This document shows, one piece after another, positions 55,618-64,000 of a stretch of DNA of 64,000 nucleotides. How positions within the stretch are numbered: position 1 is the stretch's first letter; each line of letters starts with the position of its first letter. A program made the translations under genes and the position numbers. Origin of the DNA: Okeania sp. KiyG1 (GTDB lineage Bacteria; Cyanobacteriota; Cyanobacteriia; Cyanobacteriales; Microcoleaceae); the NCBI RefSeq assembly GCF_014132355.1, contig NZ_BLZO01000126.1:1-64000 (forward strand), written 5' to 3'. Below the pieces are notes generated by a model that made no database searches, was not told where the DNA came from, and saw only the letters and a list, made by a program, of their open reading frames with translations.

Positions 55618-55812
55618 TTCGGTAAAGCGCGTGTATGATATTAATCATAATTACTTAGGAGTCAACCCACCCCTAACCCCTCCGGTGGAGGGGAAGTCAG
55701 GAGGACCGAGTCAGGAGGAAAGAAGAAGAAACCCCAAGTAGAAGGAGAAAGTTTTTTGGTCGCGTAAAGGTCATGGAGTTCTATCGTGCTCTTATCCGGA
55801 CATGATATCATA
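55618..55812. repeat. Inverted partner of the composite repeat at 14311-14720
   Basis: In reverse complement it reads GATATCATGTCCGGATAAGA at its right end (the MITE-A terminal motif) and CATACACGCGCTTTACC at its left. It lacks the MITE-A copy nested in the 14-kb version. Confidence 0.65.
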
Positions 55813-55841
55813 CCTAAAATTACCAACGCCAGAAAAATATA

Positions 55842-56078
55842 TCAGCACTTATTCAAGTTAATACCAGCAGCCTTGGCCATAGCTTGTATGCCTTTGCTTT
55901 CTAAAGTTTTAATTGCTTTAGTCGATAGTCGTAGTTTTACCCAACGATTACCTTGAGGCCACCAAACTCTTTTCCATTGGAGATTTGCTTGCTGTAACTT
56001 GTGGGTGCGGATATGAGAGTGGGAAACTGCATAGCCATTATTAGCTTTCTTTCCAGTCAATTGACATTTACGACCCAT
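55842..56078 (-). CDS. rpmB: 50S ribosomal protein L28
   Basis: The 78-residue protein matches L28 throughout: [40 protein letters not shown] and [19 protein letters not shown]. It is a constituent of the large ribosomal subunit. It is intact and stands alone between repeats and htpG. Confidence 0.97.
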   Translation of the reverse strand: MGRKCQLTGKKANNGYAVSHSHIRTHKLQQANLQWKRVWWPQGNRWVKLRLSTKAIKTLESKGIQAMAKAAGINLNKC

Positions 56079-56519
56079 GATTTGTCTACCTAGATTTTTT
56101 TCACAACCTATTTATTATATAGCTAAGTAGGGCTTACCTATCTAATCTCAAAGCATTGGTAAATAAAGGTATTGGCCTTTTGAGAATCGAAAAAACTGTG
56201 CCTGTTTCAATTCACTTACCCTCAAAAAGTGAGAATTTTGGGGTGAGAGGGGCACAAAAGTCTCTCGAATAATTATTCCTCCTACATTCCCCTCCTGGGA
56301 GGGGTTAGGTGGGTCCCTACATTCCCCTCCTGGGAGGGGTTAGGTGGGTCCCCACACGAACCACACTTTCTTGACGCACAACCGAAATTTTTAGGCGAGT
56401 ACTTTTGTCAATTTTTGTAAAAGGAAGGAAGAAGTAAGAGTTAATTTGAATCAGCTACTTTGGCAAAGTCAAAAGTAAAGAAAAAAGTTAATCAACCTTC
56501 TTCCTTCAAGTTAATTCGA
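56079..56519. repeat. Spacer with 35-bp direct repeat
   Basis: TACATTCCCCTCCTGGGAGG..GTTAGGTGGGTCCC occurs twice in tandem at about 56282-56351; each unit forms a CCCCTCC/GGAGGGG hairpin. I see no gene in the rest of this spacer. Confidence 0.7.
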
Positions 56520-58526
56520 TCAAATTACTTTTTCAGTTAACTGAGTCAAGACCTGATTAGACCTTTCGACAAATTCTTTCATACCCTCAGCGTCAAAACC
56601 TTTTTGTGCCATTAAAGCTAAATCATAAACATGATGACAGATTTGTTTGGCCAATTCTGCTGATGGAGACTCCCCACTGCCCTGAATAATACTACCTTGA
56701 CTAAGATTGGCCAGATTCTGAATCAGTGGGTGAGCTGTATTTACCACTAAGACATGGTCTTCTGGAAATTCTGCTTTTTCCTGCTGCAACATAGCAGTCA
56801 TATCTCTTAAGCGTCGCATAGCTTCTGGCAACAATACCATTGCTGGTGGGGTAGTTTTGGCATCTTCTGATTTTAATGCTTGAGCTTTAACGTTTATTTT
56901 GGGTTTATTCAGCGCTTTTTCAAATAGTTCTTTTATTTGTTCGCTGCGAGTTTTATTGGTAGTTGGATCGACTATTTCTGATTGATTTTCTTGATCAATT
57001 AATGTCTCATCTAGATCGGAATCTACCCTAGAGAATTTAACATCTTGATATTCTCTTTCTAGAAAACTAATAAAGTGAGTATCTATGAAAGAGTCGAGGA
57101 ATAAAACTTCTAATCCTTGGTTTTTGTGCAGCTCTACATAAGTTGCTTGAGATGCTGGTTCAGTACAATAATAAACCCGATTTTCGTGACGTTCTTTATT
57201 ACGTTCTAAATACTCTTTGAGAGTGGTGTAATAAAAACCTTGTTCATCAGTGTTTTTAGCATCAGAAGTTTCTGGAGTTACTTCTTGCCAAACATCTTCT
57301 CCTTCTGCTTGTACTTCTACTGCTGGTTTTGCTTCAGTTTCAGTTGTTTCAGTTGGGTTAAGTTTGGCTGTAGTGCGGAAAATTATGATATCTTCTACTT
57401 GCTTTTAAACTTATCGTCATTCAAGGCACCAAACTTAACAAATGTACCTACGTCTTGCCAACAACTGATATATTTATCTTTTTCATCGCGATAAATTTCT
57501 TTCAGGCGATCGCCTACTTTTTTTGCTATATAATCGGCTATTCTTCTGACAGTTCGATTACTTAATAGAGAACTACGAGAGACGTTGAGAGGAATATCTG
57601 TACTATCAATTACTCCTCGTAAAGGCATTAAAAATTTAGGAATAATTTCTTCACAATGGTCGGTGACAAATACTTGATTACAGAATAGTTTGATGTTACC
57701 TTGGGTAACATCTACATCTGGCTTTAATTTAGGAAAATAAAGAATTCCATTAACAATAAAAGGATAGTCAGTATTGAGATGAACCCATAATAAAGGCTCT
57801 TCTTGGAAAGGATAAAGATGACGATATAGTTCTAGGTAGTCTTCTTGAGTAACATTTTGAGTAGATTCTCGCCAGATTGCTTTATGTTTATTAACTACTT
57901 CTTCTTCAAATTTTATTGCTACTGGCATAAAATCACAGTAGGTTTTAATCAACTGTTTAATGCGAGTAGTTTCAAGATATTCTTGTTCTTCATCTTGGAG
58001 AGTTAAGGTAATAGTTGTACCTATTTCTGTGCGGGGAGAATCTGATAATTCAAATTCTGGAGAACCGTCACAACTCCAATGAACAGCTTCTGCACCTTCT
58101 TGATAGGAAAGGGTATCAATTTCTACCTTTTTAGCAACCATGAAGGAGGAGTAAAAGCCCAAACCAAAGTGACCGATAATTGCGTCTTCATCGCTGCCTT
58201 TATATTTTTCAATGAACTCTTCAGCACTGGAGAAAGCAACTTGATTAATATATTTTTTAATTTCATCGGCGGTCATCCCTATTCCATTATCAGTAATGGA
58301 GAGAGTTTGATTTTCTTTGTCTATTTTAATTTCTATTTCTGGATTAGTAACATCACCACTATACTCTCCAGTTCGAGCCACCATTTTAAGTTTGGCAATG
58401 GCATCTACACCATTAGAAACTAATTCTCTTAAGAAAATTTCATGGTCAGTATAGAGAGATTTTTTGATAATTGAAAGATATTTTCAGTATGGATACTGAT
58501 TTTACCTTTTCTAGTGTTGTACTCAT
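56520..58526 (-). pseudogene. htpG: Chaperone HtpG (Hsp90), several frameshifts
   Basis: Joined frames give the whole of HtpG, about 668 residues. The start MSTTLEKGKISIHTENIF needs one base added near 58504, and another near 58480 (FPIIKKSLYTDHEIFLRE). Then comes the N-terminal ATPase (SITDNGIGMTADEIKKYINQ, HFGLGFYSSFMVA), the middle domain (PLRGVIDSTDIPLNVSRSSL) and, after a missing A at 57403-57406, the C-terminal part (KQVEDIIIFRTTA to LTQLTEKVI). All motifs are conserved, so decay would be very recent or the shifts are sequencing errors. Confidence 0.9.
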
Positions 58527-59068
58527 AGTGTTTATCTATTTTATCTATGTGAATACTTAGTAGAGCATTCAGGCATTTGTCTAGTATTTAAATATCTTCA
58601 AAGATACTAAACTGCAATTTTTAGACATTATGGCCAATTGCTCCGAGTAATTCTTCAATACTATTTAATGATTGTGATTTATTGAGTCTTGTTTTTAAAC
58701 AGGGATTGCACCAAATATTTGATTCGGATTTCACTACCTAGAAAATTGTCATGAAATATATAGTGTTTTCAAAAGGTTCAATATTTTTATAGCGGTCTAA
58801 ATCAATTAATTCTGGATATTAGAATAAAGATAGAATTATTAAGAAGTTAATTTGTATATTAGTATTCGTAACTTGCTGCTTGTATAAGATACTTATTAAT
58901 TAAAAATCCATACTGATCGAGATAGTTATAAAAATGCTTGGCATATTGCTAGAAAAATAATCTAAAATTAAAAAATAAATTTCAAGCATGGGTGAAAGTG
59001 CTTGCTATTGACTTATAGATTTGATGTTATTCTAAATTATTAGATATCCCTACTTTTGAGGATGAAAT
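58527..59068. other. Spacer upstream of htpG, no gene recognised
   Basis: The stretch is A+T-rich. Short frames on the minus strand (for example ending SIEELLGAIGHNV near 58621) may be an unrecognised relic. I see no element ends. Confidence 0.4.
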
Positions 59069-59149
59069 GTGATAGAAGAAAATCTGCTTGATTTTACTGT
59101 TGCTACTCGGGCATACAATGCAGCAGATCCTTTCCTTTGCCTGATATAA
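59069..59149 (+). pseudogene. GT2 (HpsE-type) N-terminal relic
   Basis: The frame VIEENLLDFTVATRAYNAAD then PFLCLI and a stop resembles the HpsE start LDFTVAIPTYNGA. It is a 27-codon fragment 340 nt upstream of the third HpsE paralogue. Confidence 0.5.
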
Positions 59150-59288
59150 TAGATTAAGATAAAAATTCAAGAGGGAACATCTATAAAATATAATTTTTAG
59201 GCCACATCCAGCAGTATTCTAGCAACTAAACAACATCAATGCAGTGGGAAAATAAGTAGGAAAACTTCTTAAATTGAATCACACCTAA

Positions 59289-59405
59289 AGACAAATAGTG
59301 TCCAGATTAGTGCGAAAAACTTTGTACTTATCTAAATCCATTGAAAATCACATTGGTGCTGTTAAGTATTTTGTCCATCACTACAATCAATCATTACTTG
59401 TTTAG
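59289..59405 (+). pseudogene. IS1-family transposase C-terminal relic
   Basis: RQIVSRLVRKTLYLSKSIEN then HIGAVKYFVHHYNQSLLV and a stop resembles the end of IS1-type transposases (RLRHYL.RLHRKT..YSKS, HYN.SL). Nothing else of the element is recognisable. Confidence 0.6.
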
Positions 59406-59485
59406 CACTACCCTATTTACTAAAGCTGGGAAAAAATGTAGATAGTATTGACTTAACTAATGACTTTAATAGGAGTTAACTACTT

Positions 59486-60420
59486 ATGCTTAATTTTACA
59501 GTAGCTATATGTACCTATAATGGACAAAACCGAATATTAGAGGTTTTGGATAAATTGCGATTGCAAGTTGAGACCGAGAAAATCACTTGGGAAGTTCTGA
59601 TTATTGACAACAATAGCACTGATAATACTGCCGAAGTAATAAAAAATTATATATCTAATTGGAGTGAAATTTATCCTCTTCGATATTGCTTTGAAACTAA
59701 ACAAGGATTAGCTTTTGCGCGAAGATGTGCTATCAAAGAGGCCAAAAGTGATTTAATCGGATTTTTGGATGATGATAATTTACCATATCCTGACTGGGTA
59801 GCAGAGGCTTATAAATTTGCTCAAGAACATCCTAATGCTGGTGCTTATGGGGGACAAATTCATGGCAAATTTGAAGTCGAACCACCTCCAGGATTTGGCA
59901 GAATAGCTCGTTATTTTGCAATTATAGAAGGGAAAAAAACTTATTGTTACAACGAAAAATATAAATCAACTAGAAAAAATGTTTCCCTGGAGCAGGAATA
60001 GTTATTCGTAAACAAGCTTGGCTAGAAAGTATTCCTGAAACTCCTTTACTGCCACAAACAAATGAAGATTTAGAAATGCTAAATTATATTTGGCAAAAAG
60101 GTTGGCAACTGTGGTTCTATCCTGAGATGGAATTAGATCATTTGATTCCTAAATCACGATTTGAGAAGGAGTATTTAGTAAAATTTTTCCGTCAAAATGG
60201 GCTATGTCGCTATTATTTTAGAATGCTAAATTATCAACCTTGGCAACAAGTAGTTATGAGTTTTGCATACATGATTAGTGATTTAAGAAAAGCAATCGTT
60301 TTTTATCTTAAAAACAGGAACAATCTTAAAACAGATGTGATACTAATTGGAGAAATGGAACTTCTTTTAAGTTTATTTATGAGTCCTTTTTCTTTTGGAA
60401 AAAAATTAACAATATTTTGA
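59486..60420 (+). pseudogene. HpsE-family glycosyltransferase paralogue 3, frameshifted
   Basis: LNFTVAICTYNGQNRILEVL, LIIDNNSTDN, GFLDDDNLPYPDWV and YGGQIHGKFEVEPPPGFGRI match HpsE. The frame ends at 60001 and resumes one base away with PGAGIVIRKQAWLESIPE, NEDLEMLNYIWQKGWQLWFY and PKSRFEKEYLVKFFRQNGL. The shift lies near 59970-59985 beside an A6 run. The restored length is about 311 residues. It is on the plus strand, opposite to the other two paralogues. Confidence 0.83.
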
Positions 60421-60444
60421 GAGTTTTTAAATATTTTTTCTGCT

Positions 60445-60567
60445 ATGCATCTTCCTAACAAAATTGCCATACTTGCCAAAAAAATTGCGGGAGTATCTAC
60501 TGTAATTTTGGTCTCAGAACATACTAATCTTTCTAAGTTTAATAATTACAACTATGCCAAAAAATAG
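60445..60567 (+). pseudogene. GT4 internal relic
   Basis: HLPNKIAILAKKIAGVSTVI then LVSEHTNLSKF resembles the segment YNNEIALWAKALSFSSTRVV, VSEHNTLS of the adjacent GT4 gene. It is a 40-codon remnant overlapping that gene's start. Confidence 0.5.
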
Positions 60568-61654
60568 ACCGGACATTGCTATTTACCTCCGCTTGCTCTC
60601 TGGGGGTGGTGCTGAAAGAGTCATGGTAAATTTGATGCAAGCTTTTGTAGAGCGGGGGCTTTCGGTAGACTTAATAATGAATACTGTAGATGGCCCTTAC
60701 TTGAGCCAAGTACCTCCAGAAGTTAGGATTGTGGACTTGAAATCACCTAGACTGTTGCCTGGTCTTCCTATATTGGCAGGTTATTTACGAAGGGAAAGAC
60801 CAATAGCTTTGCTTTCGGGTCTTCACTATAATAATGAAATTGCATTGTGGGCTAAAGCTTTATCATTTAGTTCTACAAGGGTTGTTGTGTCAGAGCATAA
60901 CACTCTTTCTATTCACGCCCAACGTAAGAGTTCAGACCGTTGGTCTCCACTGTTGGCAAAGTTTTTTTATCCTTGGGCTGACGGTATTGTTGCTGTTGGT
61001 CAGGGCGTGGCTCAAGATTTGGCGACGGTAACAGGTTTGCCCTCAGAACGTATCAAAGTAATTTATAATCCAATTATTACTCCTCAAATACTTGCCAATT
61101 CTCAAGAGCCTTTAGAAAACCCCTGGTTTAAACCTGGAGAGCCTCCTGTGATTTTAGGAGTGGGAAGATTAGACCCACAGAAGGATTTTCCTACCCTTAT
61201 TCGAGCTTTTACTAAAGTCCGAGAAGTACGACCTGCTAAATTGATGATTTTGGGTAGCAGGGGGGAGCGCCAAAGGCTTAATTCTCTAGTGCGGGATTTG
61301 GGTTTAAAAGAAGATGTATCTTTTGTTGGGTTTGTCAAAAATCCTTATCCTTATATTAAAAGAGCTGCAGTTTATGTTTTATCCTCAGCTTGGGAAGGTT
61401 TACCAAGCGTATTAATAGAAGCAATTGGTTTGGGAATTCCAGTGGTTTCTACTAATTGCCCCAGTGGACCGGAAGAGATTTTGGATAATGGCAAATATGG
61501 TGAACTTGTGCCAGTGGGAAATAGCCAAGCAATGGCTGAGGCAATTTTAAGGGTGTTATCGGGTCAGGTTAAGTCAGTTGATTCTGATTGGTTGGAGCAG
61601 TTTAAACTAGAGACTGTTACTCAAAAATATTTGGATGTTTTAGGGGTTAATTAA
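60554..61654 (+). CDS. GT4-family glycosyltransferase, paralogue 2
   Basis: This 366-residue retaining GT-B enzyme is about two-thirds identical by eye to the one at 45210. Motifs are LRLLSGGGAERVMVNLMQAF near the start, VGRLDPQKDFPTLIRAFTKV in the donor domain and SSAWEGLPSVLIEAIGLGIP with the E-x7-E pair. It is complete. It follows the third HpsE paralogue on the plus strand, so a glycosyltransferase pair (GT2 plus GT4) has been duplicated and inverted. Its last 10 codons are repeated at 62018-62045. Confidence 0.9.
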   Translation: MPKNRPDIAIYLRLLSGGGAERVMVNLMQAFVERGLSVDLIMNTVDGPYLSQVPPEVRIVDLKSPRLLPGLPILAGYLRRERPIALLSGLHYNNEIALWAKALSFSSTRVVVSEHNTLSIHAQRKSSDRWSPLLAKFFYPWADGIVAVGQGVAQDLATVTGLPSERIKVIYNPIITPQILANSQEPLENPWFKPGEPPVILGVGRLDPQKDFPTLIRAFTKVREVRPAKLMILGSRGERQRLNSLVRDLGLKEDVSFVGFVKNPYPYIKRAAVYVLSSAWEGLPSVLIEAIGLGIPVVSTNCPSGPEEILDNGKYGELVPVGNSQAMAEAILRVLSGQVKSVDSDWLEQFKLETVTQKYLDVLGVN

Positions 61655-61684
61655 TCTGTCAAAGCAAAGTTCAATAATTAATAA

Positions 61685-61816
61685 TTATATCAAATCCGGT
61701 AGTATTGGTATAAAAAGCAGAGAAACCGGGGAAAGTTTTAAATGCCTCCATAGTATTATATTCACCTCCAACAAACCCGGTTTCTTATATTACCGAAGCC
61801 AGCGGATTTGATATAA
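61685..61816. mobile_element. MITE-D (132 bp fold-back element)
   Basis: TTATATCAAATCCG (61685-61698) and CGGATTTGATATAA (61803-61816) are perfect 14-bp terminal inverted repeats. Inside, AGAAACCGGG and CCCGGTTTCT pair as well, so most of the element can fold back. TA at both edges may be the target duplication. Confidence 0.75.
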
Positions 61817-61904
61817 CCTCTTCTTAAAAAAGAAAAGAATTGGTTAAATGGAAATTATTTTCTTTTTTTCTCCTTGAAAGGAGAGGTTTTAAACCTTAGT
61901 TTTT

Positions 61905-62015
61905 GGGGTTGCACATTAAAGAATGATAATATATTTTCAACTGTCCGTATATTGAGGAAAGAATTACCTAAAAATATCCACTTTCGGATTTCATCATTCC
62001 TAATTGTGCAACGCC
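61905..62015. mobile_element. MITE with IS1-type ends (111 bp)
   Basis: GGGGTTGCACA (61905-61915) and TGTGCAACGCC (62005-62015) match the ends of the IS1 element at 63191-63991, including the subterminal GAATGAT. It is probably an internally deleted derivative that the same transposase could move. Downstream, 62018-62045 repeats the 3' end of the GT4 gene (CAAAAATATTTGGATGTTTT). Confidence 0.7.
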
Positions 62016-62104
62016 CAAAAATATTTGGATGTTTTAGGAATTAGCGATCGCTAAATTGAGAAATATTTGGCAATTGTATGACAATTTATAAACTAGATTA
62101 TATT

Positions 62105-63186
62105 ATGACTCAAGAAATACCACCAATTTACTTTTATATTCCCAAAAGATTTTCCCTAAAACAGATTTGCCGGAAAATCCAGAAAGCTATTGGCAATGGA
62201 AGATTTCCCACAATATTGGTAGCAGTGGTGATTATGGCTGGACTGTGCAAACCTATCTTTATCTGAAGAGTGTTGGTTTAAGATGCGAGGTGATGACTAG
62301 CTTACCTGATGAGGGAATTGTATTATCCCATCGACCTCTGCTATCGGATGAATTTCAACCTACAGCAAAATTATTAATTATTTGTCTTCAAGGGGATAGG
62401 AAGCGACACCCTTATGCTCAACTTCACGTTGTACAAAACCGCCTTCAGCAAGTGCCGAAAGGATTATTGAAACTGTGGGAGAGCTATTTTATACCATATT
62501 GGCCACAACCGAGTTTAATTCCTCGCGATCCGGCACGAGGTGATCGCTTAGAAAACGTCGCATTTTTCGGTCAACGGCATAATATAATACACGAGTTACG
62601 CCAGCCATTATGGCAAAAAACTTTAGAAGATTTAGGTTTGCGCTGGCATATAAGTAAAAGTACTGAACGATGGAACGATTACAGCGAAGCAGATGTAGTT
62701 GTAGCGGTGCGTAAGTTTGGCTACAATTGGGATCATAGTTGGAAACCGGCGAATAAATTATATAATGCTTGGCTGGCAGGAGTACCGGCTATACTTGGTC
62801 TTGAATCTGCTTATCAAGCAGAGCGCAAAAGCGAACTCGACTATTTAGAAGTCGCTTCTTACCAACAACTAATATCTGCTATTAAGCGACTGAAGGGCGA
62901 TCAAGAATTACGTCGCGCTATGGCTGAAAATGCCCGAGTTCGTGCTGAAGAAGTACACCCAGGGAAGTTAGTCAAAAGGTGGCAGGACTTTTTAAAAAAT
63001 ATAGCAGTTCCAGCCTACGAGTCTTGGTGTCAGACTTCAGAGGCAGAAAGGAAAAGATTTTTCCAAGCTCGTTATCTTGCTTATCAATTCTACTTTGCTC
63101 AACGCCAGATGCGGTTTATTAAAGCTAAGATAGATTTTAAACTCCAAGGGCGCACGCTTATCGGACAACTTCAGCGAGACTTGTAA
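62105..63186 (+). pseudogene. Glycosyltransferase-like protein, N-terminal frameshift
   Basis: The main frame (about 340 codons from 62167) encodes a cytosolic protein with GDYGWTVQTYLYLKSVGLRC, FFGQRHNIIHELRQPLWQKT, DVVVAVRKFGYNWDHSWKPA and NKLYNAWLAGVPAILGLESA, the latter like the donor-binding end of GT-B enzymes. The natural start seems to be the ATG at 62105 (MTQEIPPIYFYIPK) in another frame; a one-base change around AAAAGATTTT (62145-62155) joins them. It may be translated from an internal start. I do not know the family name. Confidence 0.7.
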
Positions 63187-63190
63187 AATT

Positions 63191-63991
63191 GGTGTTGCAC
63201 AATAGAGAATGATATTCTAGAATTTTATTGAGAAATGGATTGTTCTTATTGTCAAAGCCATAAAGTAGTGAAAATGGTCATCGTCAGGGAAAACAGAGTT
63301 ATCTGTGCCGTGACTGTGGCAGTCAATTGCCTCCTGCGGAGGAGCTACGCTTTCGAGAAAGTCCCTCTCCTGCGGGTTATAGTTCTGATGTTAAAGAGCT
63401 TTGTGTAAAAATGTCCGCGATTTGGCATGGGATTCCGAGCCATTTAGAGATTGACTGGTATTTCCCATAACACAGTGCTTAACTGGGTACGGCTTGCACC
63501 AAGCACAGATTCGTACTGGATAACTATGAAATACCTGAAACTGCTCAAATAGATGAACTGCAAACTTTTATCGGCTCAAAAAAAAACAAAATTTTGGTCT
63601 GGACAGTCGTGAATAGCCAAATGCCAGGAATTCTTAAGTTTGTGATAGGCGATCGCTCCGCCGTTACCTTTACAATATTATGGCAGATGATTCACGGTTG
63701 GGCTTGTTTTCTCTATATTACAGATGGATACAAGGTTTATCCCTGTTTAATCGACGATTGCGTTCGCGTTAGCGGTGCGGAGCACTATCATCTAGTCAGC
63801 ACGCGCAGCGATGACGAGAGTAGAAGGAGAAAACTGCCATCTAAGACACTATCTAGCTAGGTTACATCGTAAAACTTTGTGCTACTCCAAGTCCATTGAT
63901 ATGCTGTATAGATCAATTCGGCTGCCGATCTATTATTTGAAACATCGGCAAATTCCTCAATTCTCATAATCATTCGTCACTGTGCAACGCC
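63191..63991 (+). mobile_element. IS1-family insertion sequence with terminal repeats and target duplication
   Basis: GGTGTTGCACA (63191-63201) and TGTGCAACGCC (63981-63991) are terminal inverted repeats with one mismatch. GTAAAATT flanks the element on both sides (63183-63190 and 63992-63999), an 8-bp duplication typical of IS1. The insertion lies just after the stop region of the preceding gene. The length is about 800 bp. Confidence 0.88.
63235..63969 (+). pseudogene. IS1-family transposase, disrupted
   Basis: MDCSYCQSHKVVK, then CRDCGSQ (an N-terminal zinc ribbon), DVKELCVKMSAIWHGI, SHNTVLNWVRLAP, the DDE part WSGQS/LVWTVVNSQMPGILKFVI, YITDGYKVYP and LARLHRKTLCYSKSIDML appear in different frames. 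There are several stops and shifts. Two small palindromic spacer repeats interrupt it: CTCCTGCGGAGGAGCTACGC near 63331 and GCGTTCGCGTTAGCGGTGCG near 63761. The copy cannot make an intact transposase. Confidence 0.82.
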
Positions 63992-64000
63992 GTAAAATTT

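Overview
The window looks like the chromosome of a filamentous, phycoerythrin-containing cyanobacterium. It carries a cpeC-linker-cpeS-cpeT-cpeR cluster, a hormogonium polysaccharide (hps) locus, HIP1 sites (GCGATCGC), PEP-CTERM proteins and TnpB/IscB-type insertion sequences. The A+T-rich, repeat-laden spacers recall the Trichodesmium/Okeania group, but that placement is inference. No tRNA, rRNA or CRISPR array was recognised.

Layout. 1-2.4 kb: a small conserved cyanobacterial protein and a frameshifted metallo-beta-lactamase/beta-CASP hydrolase. 3.1-8.1 kb: phycoerythrin rod linkers, bilin lyases and the activator CpeR, in the order of the Fremyella cpeCDESTR operon but split by a tnpB relic and minisatellites. 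8.5-10.3 kb: a ribbon-helix-helix protein with a repeat-expanded coiled coil. 11-19.9 kb: a glycine-betaine-type ABC transporter duplicated in tandem; copy 1 is split by an IS plus a beheaded porin, and copy 2 is decaying. 21.3-24 kb: two PEP-CTERM genes and the tail of a third, cut by a TnpB relic, beside an IscB C-terminal relic and an orphan HEARO-like RNA. 24.5-32.5 kb: a second CpcS-type lyase, a pentapeptide protein, a methyltransferase-HIT fusion, a TerB/Mo-nitrogenase-C protein, and obgE behind a roughly 195-bp tandem repeat array. 32.8-41.2 kb (minus strand): hpsA, hpsB, hpsC and two more pseudopilins. 41.9-52.6 kb (minus) and 59-63 kb (plus): exopolysaccharide genes (asparagine-synthase-like, CapK-like ligase, GT4, HpsE-type GT2, sulfotransferases), many duplicated and frameshifted. 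Between these blocks lie tnpB relics, a second HEARO-like RNA, rpmB and a multiply frameshifted htpG. The window ends in an almost complete IS1-family element with terminal repeats and a target duplication.

Three themes stand out. First, light harvesting: linkers, lyases and the activator form one regulatory block. Second, motility polysaccharide: pseudopilins and HpsA stand next to glycosyltransferases and sulfotransferases that would build and decorate the slime. Third, the spacers are dominated by small non-autonomous elements: several families with terminal inverted repeats (called A to D here), an IS1-derived MITE, a 51-bp palindrome that has entered tnpB reading frames, and the orphan HEARO-like RNAs. 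At least ten genes carry one- or two-base shifts, mostly in short homopolymers, so real decay and assembly error must be separated before calling them pseudogenes.
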